A stretch of DNA of 6,870 bases from an uncultured Novosphingobium sp. (lineage in GTDB: Bacteria > Pseudomonadota > Alphaproteobacteria > Sphingomonadales > Sphingomonadaceae). The notes under the pieces are model-generated. The model did not search any database. It saw only the letters and a program-made list of their open reading frames with translations, and had not been told where the DNA came from. The number at the start of each line of letters is the position of its first letter. The stretch's first letter is position 1. This document shows positions 1 to 5,968 of the stretch, piece after piece. The position numbers and the translations under genes are program-made. The DNA lies in assembly GCA_937860195.1 (NCBI GenBank), contig CALMBN010000078.1:1-6870 (forward strand). The letters are read 5' to 3'.

Positions 1-507
1 GAGCGCGGTCGCGAGCCCGACCAGCCGCGGCAGGAACCACGCCGAGCCAGCTTCCGGCACCAGCCCGCGCCGGGTGAAAACGCAGCCGAACCTGGCGGTG
101 TCGGCAGCGATGCGAATGTCACAAGGCAGGGTCAGGGTCAGCCCGACCCCGGCTGCCGAGCCGTTGAAAGCGACCAGCAGCGGCTTTGTGCTGTCCATCA
201 TCGCCCCGACGAAGTTGGAATCTTCCCGCGATCCATCACGGCTGCCAAAGTTCCTGGCCCCTTCGCCGGACTCGGTATCGAAGGCCCCGGCCCCGGCAGA
301 AACATCAGCCCCGGCGCAAAACACGCGGCCGATTGCGGTCAGCATGACGACTTTGATGCCGTCATCACCATCGGCACGTTTGATCGCCCGGACCAGTTCG
401 GCCCCCATCGTGTTGGTATAGGCGTTGAGCACTTCTGGCCGGTTGAGCCGGACCCAAAGGATCGGGCCGTCCGCCTCGACCAACAGGGTTTCGTATTCGT
501 CGCTCAC
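1..507 (-). CDS. Enoyl-CoA hydratase/isomerase (crotonase) family protein, 3' part outside window
   Basis: The first 169 residues are visible and the C-terminus lies beyond the left edge. The fold is recognisable from LNRPEVLNA (21-29), the oxyanion-hole segments FCAGAD (63-68) and GSAAGVGL (116-123), and CDIRIAAD (129-136). Family members act on acyl-CoA thioesters by hydration, isomerisation or related chemistry, in the cytoplasm. By eye alignment to rat mitochondrial hydratase, the two catalytic glutamates (E144, E164) correspond to T124 and F144. Instead there is E152 in GLVPEAGS, the place where delta3-delta2-enoyl-CoA isomerases carry their catalytic acid. An isomerase-like activity is therefore more likely than classical hydration. 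The start is GTG, overlapping the P450 stop as GTGA, with no strong Shine-Dalgarno sequence, so translation is probably coupled. It is the third gene of the monooxygenase operon and may process the CoA ester of the oxidised substrate (inference). Confidence 0.9.
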   Translation of the reverse strand, partial: MSDEYETLLVEADGPILWVRLNRPEVLNAYTNTMGAELVRAIKRADGDDGIKVVMLTAIGRVFCAGADVSAGAGAFDTESGEGARNFGSRDGSREDSNFVGAMMDSTKPLLVAFNGSAAGVGLTLTLPCDIRIAADTARFGCVFTRRGLVPEAGSAWFLPRLVGLATAL

Positions 508-1730
508 TGTCGCTCGATCTTCACCGGCATCGCGGTGAACCCATGCAGGAACGGGCTGGCGAGCCGGGTCGGCGCGCGTTCAGGGACGATCCGGATGTTG
601 CGGCTGACTATTTCGCCAATCAGCGTCGCCAGCTGGTTTTCCGCGAGCTTGGCCCCGACGCAGCGGTGGATGCCATGACCGAAGCCGAGATGGCGGCGGG
701 CGTTGCCGCGTGCAACGTCGAACTTTTCAGCATCGGGAAACACGCTCTCATCACGGTTGGCGCTGATGTACCACATGACCACTTTTTCGCCCTTGCGGAT
801 GGTCTGCCCGCCGAGTTCAGTATCCTCCAGCGCGGTTCGGCGCATGTGGGTGACTGGCGATTGCCAGCGGACGATTTCCTGCGCGGCATTGGGGATCAGC
901 GACGGGTCGGCGCGGAGCCGTTCGAGTTGATCAGGATAGGTATCGAACGCCTCGACCAAGGCCGACATCGAATTGCGGGTAGTGTCATTCCCGCCGACGA
1001 TCAGCAGCGCGATGTTGGCGATCCGCTCCATCGGTTCCATATGGCCCATCGCTTCGGAATGGACCATCCGGCTGAGCAGGTCGTCGGATGCGGGCTTGCC
1101 CCGGCGGTCTTCCAGCTCGGTGTCAAACCGCGCGAGCATTTCGCCCATCTGGACCAGAAATTCGGCGCGATACGCTTCGGTCAGGTTATCAGCCGAAACC
1201 CCGCTGGCCCAATCTGACCAGCGCTTGATATCGCGCCATTCGGCGTAGGGCATATCAAATAGCGCACATAGCATCCCCAGCGTTTGCGGGATCGAGACCC
1301 GCTCGACCCAGTCAAAGGTTTCGCCCTGCGGCAGACCATCGATCAGTTCTTTGGTGCGAGCTTTGACCAATGCATCCAGTTTGACCATCTGGCTGGGCGA
1401 AAAAGCCGGGGCGATGACCTTGCGCTGAGCAGTGTGGATCGGCTGATCCTGGGCGATGAAGTTGGGGAAGCCTTCACCATTGACCGCTTCGGCGATCGTG
1501 ATGTTGCCCAGATCCCAGCGGCTGGAGAACACGTCGTGGCGCAGCTCTGTTTCCGCAACCAGTTCGTGGGTCACTGCTGACCAGTATGCCCCGAACGGGC
1601 TGTCCGGGCACCATGACAGCGGCATTTCGGCCCGCAGTTTTGCGAAAGGCTCGCGCCAGGTATTCTCGACATAGAATGCATTCTGGCTGAGATCGATGCG
1701 GTTGATCGGACGGTCTGCGATAGTCGCCAT
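504..1730 (-). CDS. CYP153-like cytochrome P450 monooxygenase
   Basis: This is a complete 408-residue soluble bacterial P450 with no membrane anchor. The oxygen-activation motif GGNDTT is at 246-251 in the I helix, ExxR is E285-R288, and the heme loop FGHGIHRCVG (350-359) carries the thiolate ligand C357. H99-xxx-R103 lies in the C helix. Several stretches closely resemble remembered CYP153 alkane and fatty-acid terminal hydroxylases: VGGNDTTRNSM, HMRRTALED, KVVMWY and SPFxxG near the end. CYP153 enzymes insert oxygen at the terminal carbon of medium-chain alkanes, alcohols or acids and need a ferredoxin and its reductase; neither is encoded here. The subfamily and substrate cannot be settled by eye, and another hydrophobic substrate such as a terpenoid remains possible. 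The start follows the flavin monooxygenase stop by three bases and has an AGGAGG site inside that gene's end. The stop overlaps the crotonase start. Confidence 0.93.
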   Translation of the reverse strand: MATIADRPINRIDLSQNAFYVENTWREPFAKLRAEMPLSWCPDSPFGAYWSAVTHELVAETELRHDVFSSRWDLGNITIAEAVNGEGFPNFIAQDQPIHTAQRKVIAPAFSPSQMVKLDALVKARTKELIDGLPQGETFDWVERVSIPQTLGMLCALFDMPYAEWRDIKRWSDWASGVSADNLTEAYRAEFLVQMGEMLARFDTELEDRRGKPASDDLLSRMVHSEAMGHMEPMERIANIALLIVGGNDTTRNSMSALVEAFDTYPDQLERLRADPSLIPNAAQEIVRWQSPVTHMRRTALEDTELGGQTIRKGEKVVMWYISANRDESVFPDAEKFDVARGNARRHLGFGHGIHRCVGAKLAENQLATLIGEIVSRNIRIVPERAPTRLASPFLHGFTAMPVKIERQ

Positions 1731-1733
1731 GGC

Positions 1734-3095
1734 TCAAGCCTCCTGAAGTTCGCGGGACCGGACTGGCAATGCATGTCCAGCCGCAGCGGCGCGCTTTGCC
1801 CCGGCCGCCAATTCCTTGCCCAAGGCGCGTACGTAATGGTCGAAATCGAGCTGGATCGTGTGGCGCCGCGCCGCGTAATAATGCCCGGTGTAATAGTCTT
1901 CGTCAGCTTTGATCACCCGCTCCATCTCGATTGACGCGGGCGGCAGGTATTGCCCCGCAAGATAGGCAGCGACCAATTTCGATTGCTGTTCGGCAAAGTT
2001 GACCAGCGTCGGCAGTGGCTGGGCCAGACCCATATAGAACAGGTCCGGCACCCCCGGCTTCATGATCCGCTTGTAGAGCGGCGGCGGGCGGTTATCGGCA
2101 TCGGCCTTGAAGCCCGGCTCGCTGAAGAACGGGAAGGCGATGTCATAGCCGGTCGCCCAGACGATCACGTCGATCTGCTCGCGGCTGCCATCGGCGAAGA
2201 CCACGCTGTCACCATCCAGTCGCTCTACCGCGCCCTTCATCGTGATATCGCCCGAACCGGCCCGGACCAGAAATTCGCCCGAGACGGTGCCATGACTTTC
2301 GAACGGGCCGATCTCTGGCTCGGGCAGGCCGTAGTCACTCATCTTTCCAACCAGCCCCTTGATCATCCGCGCGCCCAGCCACTGCTTGACCCCCTTGGGC
2401 AGCCAGGCCGGGGCCGGGTTCTTGTCGAGCGGCTGGCCGCGATAGTATTTCGGAAAGATCCACACGCCGCGGCGGGTCGAGACGAACAGTTTTTCCGCCA
2501 TCGGCCGCTGCGACAGCTCGCTCGCGACATCCATTGCCGAATTGCCCATCCCGACCACCAGCACCCGTTTGCCGATACAGTTCACGGGTTCAAACGGGGT
2601 GCGGTAATTGTGGCTGTGGATTTGTGTACCAGCAAAACTGCCAGGATATTCGGGGATCCGGGCCGCCCAATGGTGACCATTGGCGACACACAACGCGTCG
2701 TAATGCTTCACCTCGCCGGTTGAAAGCGTGATCTGCCAGCCACCGCCCGCCTTGCGCTCCGCATTCTCGACCCGGGTGTTGAAGCGGATATGCGCGCGCA
2801 GCCCGAAGTGATCGACATAGTCGTGGAAGTATTGCAGCAGCAGCGAATGGTGCGGATAGTCGGGCCAATCGGCCGGGACCGGATAGTCCTCAAACGCCAG
2901 CCGCCATTTTGAAGTGTCGATGTGCAGGCTCTGGTAACAGGCCGAGGTGCCGTTGGGGTTGTTGTAATACCAGGTCCCGCCGATGTCGTCCGAAGCCTCA
3001 AAAACATCGTACGGAATCCCGTGATCCTTCAGCCGCTTGGCGGTGGTGAAACCGGAGCACCCGGCCCCGATGATGCAGACTTTGGGCAAGGACAT
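1734..3095 (-). CDS. Flavin-containing monooxygenase (FAD/NADPH, FMO type)
   Basis: The protein is 453 residues, normal for bacterial FMOs. It has an N-terminal FAD Rossmann motif GAGCSG (10-15), DIGGTWYYN (37-45), the FMO signature FxGxxxHxxxY (F154, G156, H160, Y164), a second NADPH-binding GMGNSA (182-187), and the ATGY motif (314-317). The signature ends in Tyr rather than the Trp usual in Baeyer-Villiger enzymes, which favours an N- or S-oxygenating or related FMO, but ketone oxidation cannot be excluded. The frame stays open for 124 more codons upstream, but that part runs antisense to the SRAP gene and has no FMO similarity. The chosen ATG gives the canonical MSLPKVCIIGAGCSG start and is preceded by GGGAGAG. 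It is the first gene of a three-gene operon with the P450 and crotonase. The substrate is unknown. Confidence 0.92.
   Translation of the reverse strand: MSLPKVCIIGAGCSGFTTAKRLKDHGIPYDVFEASDDIGGTWYYNNPNGTSACYQSLHIDTSKWRLAFEDYPVPADWPDYPHHSLLLQYFHDYVDHFGLRAHIRFNTRVENAERKAGGGWQITLSTGEVKHYDALCVANGHHWAARIPEYPGSFAGTQIHSHNYRTPFEPVNCIGKRVLVVGMGNSAMDVASELSQRPMAEKLFVSTRRGVWIFPKYYRGQPLDKNPAPAWLPKGVKQWLGARMIKGLVGKMSDYGLPEPEIGPFESHGTVSGEFLVRAGSGDITMKGAVERLDGDSVVFADGSREQIDVIVWATGYDIAFPFFSEPGFKADADNRPPPLYKRIMKPGVPDLFYMGLAQPLPTLVNFAEQQSKLVAAYLAGQYLPPASIEMERVIKADEDYYTGHYYAARRHTIQLDFDHYVRALGKELAAGAKRAAAAGHALPVRSRELQEA
1739..1744 (-). promoter_or_regulatory. Shine-Dalgarno sequence of the P450 gene
   Basis: The minus strand reads AGGAGG, eight bases before the P450 ATG. 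It lies within the last codons of the upstream flavin monooxygenase (Gln-Glu-Ala-stop). This fixes the P450 start and indicates that both are translated from one mRNA. Confidence 0.8.
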
Positions 3096-3123
3096 TGCCG
3101 CTTCTCTCCCGTCGTTCGCGAGG

Positions 3124-3152
3124 AGTATGTTTAAGCGCGCGGTTAAAGTCCA
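3124..3152 (-). promoter_or_regulatory. Candidate promoter with palindromic operator for the FMO-P450-crotonase operon
   Basis: On the minus strand TGGACT (3152-3147) and CATACT (3129-3124) are separated by 17 bases; each matches the sigma-70 consensus hexamer at four of six positions. The spacer is occupied by TTTAAGCGCGCGGTTAAA (3130-3147 on the plus strand), an 18-base palindrome in which only one base pair of positions (3135/3142) fails to match. The predicted transcription start lies about 20 bases before the FMO ATG at 3095. The element includes the stop codon of the SRAP gene (3143-3145). The arrangement, with an operator between -35 and -10, is typical of TetR-type repression, but no regulator gene is in the window. 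The sequence is observed; the function is inferred. Confidence 0.45.
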
Positions 3153-3769
3153 GAGCGGTCGTCGATCAGTGAAGAAGAATAGGGGGTCAGCAGGCTCAAT
3201 GCCCGCTTCCAGTCGTCCCGCAGCCAGGTCTGCCACGCTTCGCGATCGCCCGGCAGGATCACCGGCATCGCCGCACGCCCGGCTTCGCGCCAGACAGCAT
3301 TGGGTTCGCAGGTGAGCAGTGCAAAGCTCGGCACCTCGCTGTCTTTCCAGACCCCGGCGAGCGCAAACAGCGGCTGGTCGGCGCAGGCGAACCAGTGCGC
3401 GCGGCGTTTCCCGGTGGCGGGGTTGGCGCGGCCCCATTCCATTACGGCGGTGGCCGGGACCAGGCATCGAAACTCGCTGTTGCGCAGATTGCCGATCCAG
3501 AACGGACTGTCAGGATTGCGGACGGTCAAAACCCCGCGCCCGGTCTCTCCCGCAGCAGGCGGCGGCGGGACGCCCCACTGTCGCGGGATCATCCTGAGCG
3601 GCTGGCGGTCCTGCCGTGGCCCAGCGACGAATTCGCGACCCGTGGTGAGGATGGGGGCGAACTGGCCGGGCGAAATGGTGCCGCCAACCCATGGATCGTT
3701 GCCCGCCGCCGCGCCGAATTGGCGGACGATCTCGTGTGCGGGGCAATCGAGGCGATAGAGTTGGGTCAA
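3143..3769 (-). CDS. SRAP-fold (SOS response-associated peptidase, YedK/HMCES) family protein with degenerate active site
   Basis: The protein has 208 residues. Family landmarks are SPGQFAPIL (33-41), QWGVPP (64-69), SPFWIGNLR (88-96), RCLVPATAVMEW (101-112), FALAGVWKDSE (135-145), FALLTCEPN (149-157) and AMPVILPGD (167-175). Typical SRAP proteins bind single-stranded DNA and crosslink abasic sites through Cys2 exposed after Met removal, assisted by Asn, Glu and His. Here residue 2 is Thr, the Asn position appears to be T82 and the His position R165; only the Glu (E111) remains. Crosslinking by the known mechanism is therefore unlikely. I recall similar Cys2-less proteins from sphingomonads, so this may be a lineage subfamily. 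The start is TTG, because an in-frame stop lies just upstream (3779-3781) and no ATG fits the family N-terminus. It has no well-placed Shine-Dalgarno sequence. The stop lies 47 bases before the FMO ATG. Confidence 0.85.
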   Translation of the reverse strand: MTQLYRLDCPAHEIVRQFGAAAGNDPWVGGTISPGQFAPILTTGREFVAGPRQDRQPLRMIPRQWGVPPPPAAGETGRGVLTVRNPDSPFWIGNLRNSEFRCLVPATAVMEWGRANPATGKRRAHWFACADQPLFALAGVWKDSEVPSFALLTCEPNAVWREAGRAAMPVILPGDREAWQTWLRDDWKRALSLLTPYSSSLIDDRSGL

Positions 3770-3988
3770 GGCTGGAATTCATGCCGCCTCTTCGATCATG
3801 CGGCAATTGAATTGGTTCGAAAGAAACTCCGCCTCGACCAGCGCGAGGCCGCCGAGCTGTTCGGCGGCGGCACCAACGCCTTCTCGCGCTATGAAAATGG
3901 CAAGACCAAGCCGCTGCTGGCGCTGGTCAAACTGCTCAAGGCGCTGGATCGGCACCGGGATTTGCTGACGGAGGTTCGGGCGGGGTAA
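3761..3988 (+). pseudogene. mqsA: MqsA-family antitoxin fragment: C-terminal HTH domain only
   Basis: From the TTG at 3761 this frame encodes 75 residues. About residues 12-73 closely match the C-terminal Xre-type helix-turn-helix of MqsA/YgiT antitoxins: LVRKKLRLDQREAAELFGGG, then TNAFSRYENGKTKP, LLKALDRH and LLTEVR. In intact MqsA of about 130 residues this DNA-binding and dimerisation domain follows an N-terminal zinc domain with CxxC motifs. No such domain precedes it here, because upstream sequence is the SRAP gene on the other strand. No MqsR toxin is present, and there is no ATG start. TTG 3761 is the nearest possible initiator but lacks a ribosome site, and GTG 3734 is another. The 5' end overlaps the SRAP start by nine bases. 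It is most likely a deletion remnant. A small expressed DNA-binding protein cannot be excluded. Confidence 0.7.
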
Positions 3989-4077
3989 TCACCCGGCAGG
4001 ACGGCAAGGTGGTGTTTCCCTATGACGTGGTGCATGTCGATTTTGTGCAAGGAAGGCGGCTTAGGGGATTTTGAAAA

Positions 4078-5214
4078 ATGGGAAAAATAGTGAACCACGC
4101 ACCACTTTGCGGACAATGGATTGGCTCTCCTAACGGTTTAAGCTCTGGACTCGTGGTTGTTGAGCTGGATGATTTAGGCGAAGAGTTGAAGGGGCACGCT
4201 TATCTTTTTGAGGGTCCGGAAACTCCCGGCACTCTTGTTCCGATCCAAATTCGGAATCATTCAGGACCTCTTACGTTTGAGGCTCAAACTCTCCCGTTTG
4301 ATGCTCGTCATGCTCGGGTGCTCAATACTGGCGAGTTTGACCAAAGATTTCCCAATCACCTCTTTCCTTCAAAGGTAGAAATCAAGTTACAAATCAAGAA
4401 GGGTGTGTTGGTTGCTGATTGGAAGACGGACATAGAGACCTTCGGTGCGGCTCGGCTGAACAAAAGTAAAGCTGACAGGAAGTCAGAATTAGTTCCTCTT
4501 CCTAGTATCACCAATTGGAAGCTGTTCAAAGAATTTGTAACTTCCGTCGAAGCGAACAAATTTATGTTTAGAGGACAGAGCGTAATCACACGGCTCCGTA
4601 CCTCGTTTCATAGATCCCGGAGGAAGGACATGCTCGCCTTCGTGAACGAGGATATCCCGGAGGCACACCGGATTTTGACGGCTCAAACGAAGCATATATT
4701 TCATCTAAACGACCCGCAAGAAAATGGGGCCTTTTGGAACTTACTGCAACATCACGGTTATCCTACACCACTCTTGGACTGGACGCACTCGCCCTTCGTC
4801 GCTGCATTCTTTGCATTCCGCTATGAGTCAAAACGCGAAGGCGACGGCAAGAATATCCGTATTTTCATGTTCGATCGCGCACAATGGGAGAAAGACTATC
4901 CGCAGTTGCAATCAGCGACGCTGGTTCCCCCTCACTTCTCCATTCTGCAAGCTCTGGCGATTGAAAATGTGCGTGCGTTGCCGCAACAAGCACTTTCGAG
5001 CGTAACAAATATTGACGATATTGAGGCCTACATCAGCTTAAAGGAAGAGGAGAGTGGCAATAACTATCTTGATGTCATAGACCTGCCTTTCTCCGAGCGC
5101 CGACAAGTTATGCGGGAATTGAGCCTTATGGGCATAACTGCGGGTTCCCTATTCCCGGGGTTGGATGGAGCTTGCGAAGAATTGCAAGGCCGCTTCTTTG
5201 GCCCAGTTCGATAG
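4078..5214 (+). CDS. FRG domain-containing protein with N-terminal beta-rich domain
   Basis: The protein has 378 residues and no signal peptide or membrane segment. Residues 1 to about 120 look like a beta-rich domain (GQWIGSPNG at 12-20, GLVVVELDDLGEELKGHAYLF at 24-44), a module I recall in front of other FRG domains. The FRG domain follows: FMFRGQS (162-168) gives the family its name, then the LLQHHGYPTPLLDWTHSP segment (222-239) and AAFFAFRYE (242-250). The C-terminus, MGITAGSLFPGLDG (351-364), is also typical. The biochemical function of FRG is not established, and the domain is found mainly in accessory, mobile or defence-associated genes. The ATG is preceded by AGGGGA with nine bases spacing. 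The gene is clearly AT-richer than both flanks and uses codons such as ATA, TTA and AGA that the neighbours avoid, consistent with recent transfer. It converges on higBA, 44 bases away. Confidence 0.88.
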   Translation: MGKIVNHAPLCGQWIGSPNGLSSGLVVVELDDLGEELKGHAYLFEGPETPGTLVPIQIRNHSGPLTFEAQTLPFDARHARVLNTGEFDQRFPNHLFPSKVEIKLQIKKGVLVADWKTDIETFGAARLNKSKADRKSELVPLPSITNWKLFKEFVTSVEANKFMFRGQSVITRLRTSFHRSRRKDMLAFVNEDIPEAHRILTAQTKHIFHLNDPQENGAFWNLLQHHGYPTPLLDWTHSPFVAAFFAFRYESKREGDGKNIRIFMFDRAQWEKDYPQLQSATLVPPHFSILQALAIENVRALPQQALSSVTNIDDIEAYISLKEEESGNNYLDVIDLPFSERRQVMRELSLMGITAGSLFPGLDGACEELQGRFFGPVR

Positions 5215-5258
5215 CGGGGTTTTGCTGCCACGTTCAACTCCCTTCGTCGCAACGCCCC

Positions 5259-5621
5259 TCACCCCACCGCATACTCCCGCACAAGCAGCCGCTCCGGCAC
5301 ATGCCAGGCCTGTGAAATCCGGCGGATCATCGGCAGGGTCAGCGCGCGTTTGCGGCGCAGCACTTCGGTGGCGCGGCTGTTGCCGATCAGCGCGGCGAGG
5401 TCGGCGCGGGTGTGGCCGTCATGGGCCATCGCCGCTTCGATTGCTTCGACCGGGTCCAGCTCTTCGAGCGGCCAGCGCCGTTCCTCGTAAGCTTCGACCA
5501 GCGTTGCCAGCACATCGAGCCGGTCGCCCGCCGCAGTGCCTTCGTCCGCGCCCCACAGCGCCTCGATCTCGCGCAGCGCCGCTTCGTGATCGGCATCGGT
5601 CTTGATCGGTTTGATGTGCAT
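5259..5621 (-). CDS. higA: HigA-type antitoxin, HTH regulator of type II toxin-antitoxin system
   Basis: The protein has 120 residues. It begins MHIKPIKTDADHEAALREIE, the usual start of this COG5499-like HigA group, followed by a helical region with LATLVEAYEERRWP (38-51) that would contact the toxin. A Cro/Xre-like helix-turn-helix follows, roughly 68-104: TRADLAALIG, then the recognition region NSRATEVLRRKRALTLPMIR. It should neutralise HigB by direct binding and repress the operon with the toxin as co-repressor (family knowledge). It is the second gene of the operon, 10 bases after higB. Its ribosome site AGGAGG overlaps the higB stop, a stronger site than higB has, which fits the excess of antitoxin such systems need. 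All expected parts are present and codon use matches the chromosome. Confidence 0.92.
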   Translation of the reverse strand: MHIKPIKTDADHEAALREIEALWGADEGTAAGDRLDVLATLVEAYEERRWPLEELDPVEAIEAAMAHDGHTRADLAALIGNSRATEVLRRKRALTLPMIRRISQAWHVPERLLVREYAVG

Positions 5622-5627
5622 GGGCAG

Positions 5628-5633
5628 CCTCCT
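5628..5633 (-). promoter_or_regulatory. Shine-Dalgarno sequence of higA, overlapping the higB stop
   Basis: The minus strand reads AGGAGG, six bases before the higA ATG, and its first bases are part of the higB TAG stop (5634-5632). It fixes the higA start and indicates translational coupling with higB. Confidence 0.8.
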
Positions 5634-5934
5634 AAAACAGCGTTACGGTTAGCGCGTTGATCCGGTCGTATTCGGCGTGGGTGCCGATGAACTTCACGAA
5701 AGCGATCCCGCGCCGGAAATCGAAGGCGACGATCAGGCGATAGTCGCCGCCCGAAACCTCGAACCGCACCCGCTCCCCGTTCAACGCTTTCGCCTTCGAA
5801 TAGGCCGCCTGAACATCGTTGGCGCTGTGCCAGTCCGCCGCTTTCGCCACGTTCTGCCAGTGGGTCAGCGAAGCTTTGGTCTCAGGATGCTTCTCCCAGA
5901 AAGTGACCAGTGTGCTGCGCGCGATGATCCGCAT
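5632..5934 (-). CDS. higB: HigB-type toxin, ribosome-dependent mRNA interferase
   Basis: The protein has 100 residues, the usual length. The RelE-like small toxin fold is recognisable from MRIIARSTLVTFWEKHP (1-17), the ADWHSANDVQAAY segment (33-45), YRLIVAFDFRRGIAFVKFIG (65-84) and the signature THAEYDRI (85-92), whose His and Tyr lie in the conserved active-site end of the family. HigB cleaves translated mRNA on the ribosome and arrests growth until bound by HigA. Toxin-first order is characteristic of higBA. The ATG at 5934 gives the canonical MRIIARS start. A TTG at 5949 in the same frame would add five residues but lies inside the inverted repeat. No Shine-Dalgarno sequence precedes the ATG, so initiation may be leaderless or weak. 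No truncation or missing motif is seen, so the module is probably functional. Confidence 0.92.
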   Translation of the reverse strand: MRIIARSTLVTFWEKHPETKASLTHWQNVAKAADWHSANDVQAAYSKAKALNGERVRFEVSGGDYRLIVAFDFRRGIAFVKFIGTHAEYDRINALTVTLF

Positions 5935-5941
5935 GTGGCCC

Positions 5942-5968
5942 AATATCAATTCCCACAGCGGGAATCAA
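5942..5968 (-). promoter_or_regulatory. Candidate higBA promoter with HigA operator
   Basis: An inverted repeat ATTCCC-N5-GGGAAT (5949-5954 and 5960-5965) lies just before higB. On the minus strand it sits between TTGATT (5968-5963), a -35-like hexamer, and GATATT (5947-5942), a -10-like hexamer. The spacing of 15 bases is short for sigma-70. A start point here would leave almost no leader before the higB ATG, in line with the missing ribosome site. Operators in the promoter are the norm for autoregulated higBA operons. The repeat is observed; its role is inferred. Confidence 0.4.

Noticed and set aside
543..1217. A 224-codon open frame opposite the P450 gene, and a 257-codon one opposite the FMO gene (1950-2723)
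   Set aside because: Both are mirror frames of well-supported genes in GC-rich DNA, with no recognisable domain and no ribosome site.
3096..3467. A 124-codon N-terminal extension of the flavin monooxygenase in the same frame
   Set aside because: It runs through the SRAP gene, is rich in Arg/Pro/Ala as out-of-frame translations of GC-rich DNA are, and shows no family similarity. The FAD motif is correctly placed with the start at 3095.
3395..3760. Upstream extension of the MqsA-like frame to the ATG at 3395, making a 197-residue protein
   Set aside because: The added part is antisense to the SRAP gene, has no zinc-binding CxxC motifs, and looks like a frame shadow.
3782..3805. Inverted repeat TGCCGC/GCGGCA with 12-base loop near the SRAP start
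   Set aside because: The arms are short and GC-rich, and lie inside the mqsA-like coding remnant; no promoter or T-run is associated. It does not resemble the known MqsA operator.
3510..3806. ATG at 3780-3782 (minus strand) with a good AGAGG site, as a start for SRAP
   Set aside because: It is out of frame with SRAP by one base and its product has no similarity. It would only matter if a frameshift had occurred, and the SRAP N-terminus from TTG 3769 already fits the family.
4064..5226. Near-repeat GGGGATTTTG (4064-4073) and GGGGTTTTG by the FRG stop (about 5216-5224) as insertion-site duplication
   Set aside because: Only nine to ten bases, low complexity and with an indel; it is not enough to claim target duplication or attachment sites.
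5215..5258. Expected bidirectional terminator between the convergent FRG and higA genes
   Set aside because: I looked for a stem with a T-run on either strand and saw no convincing hairpin.
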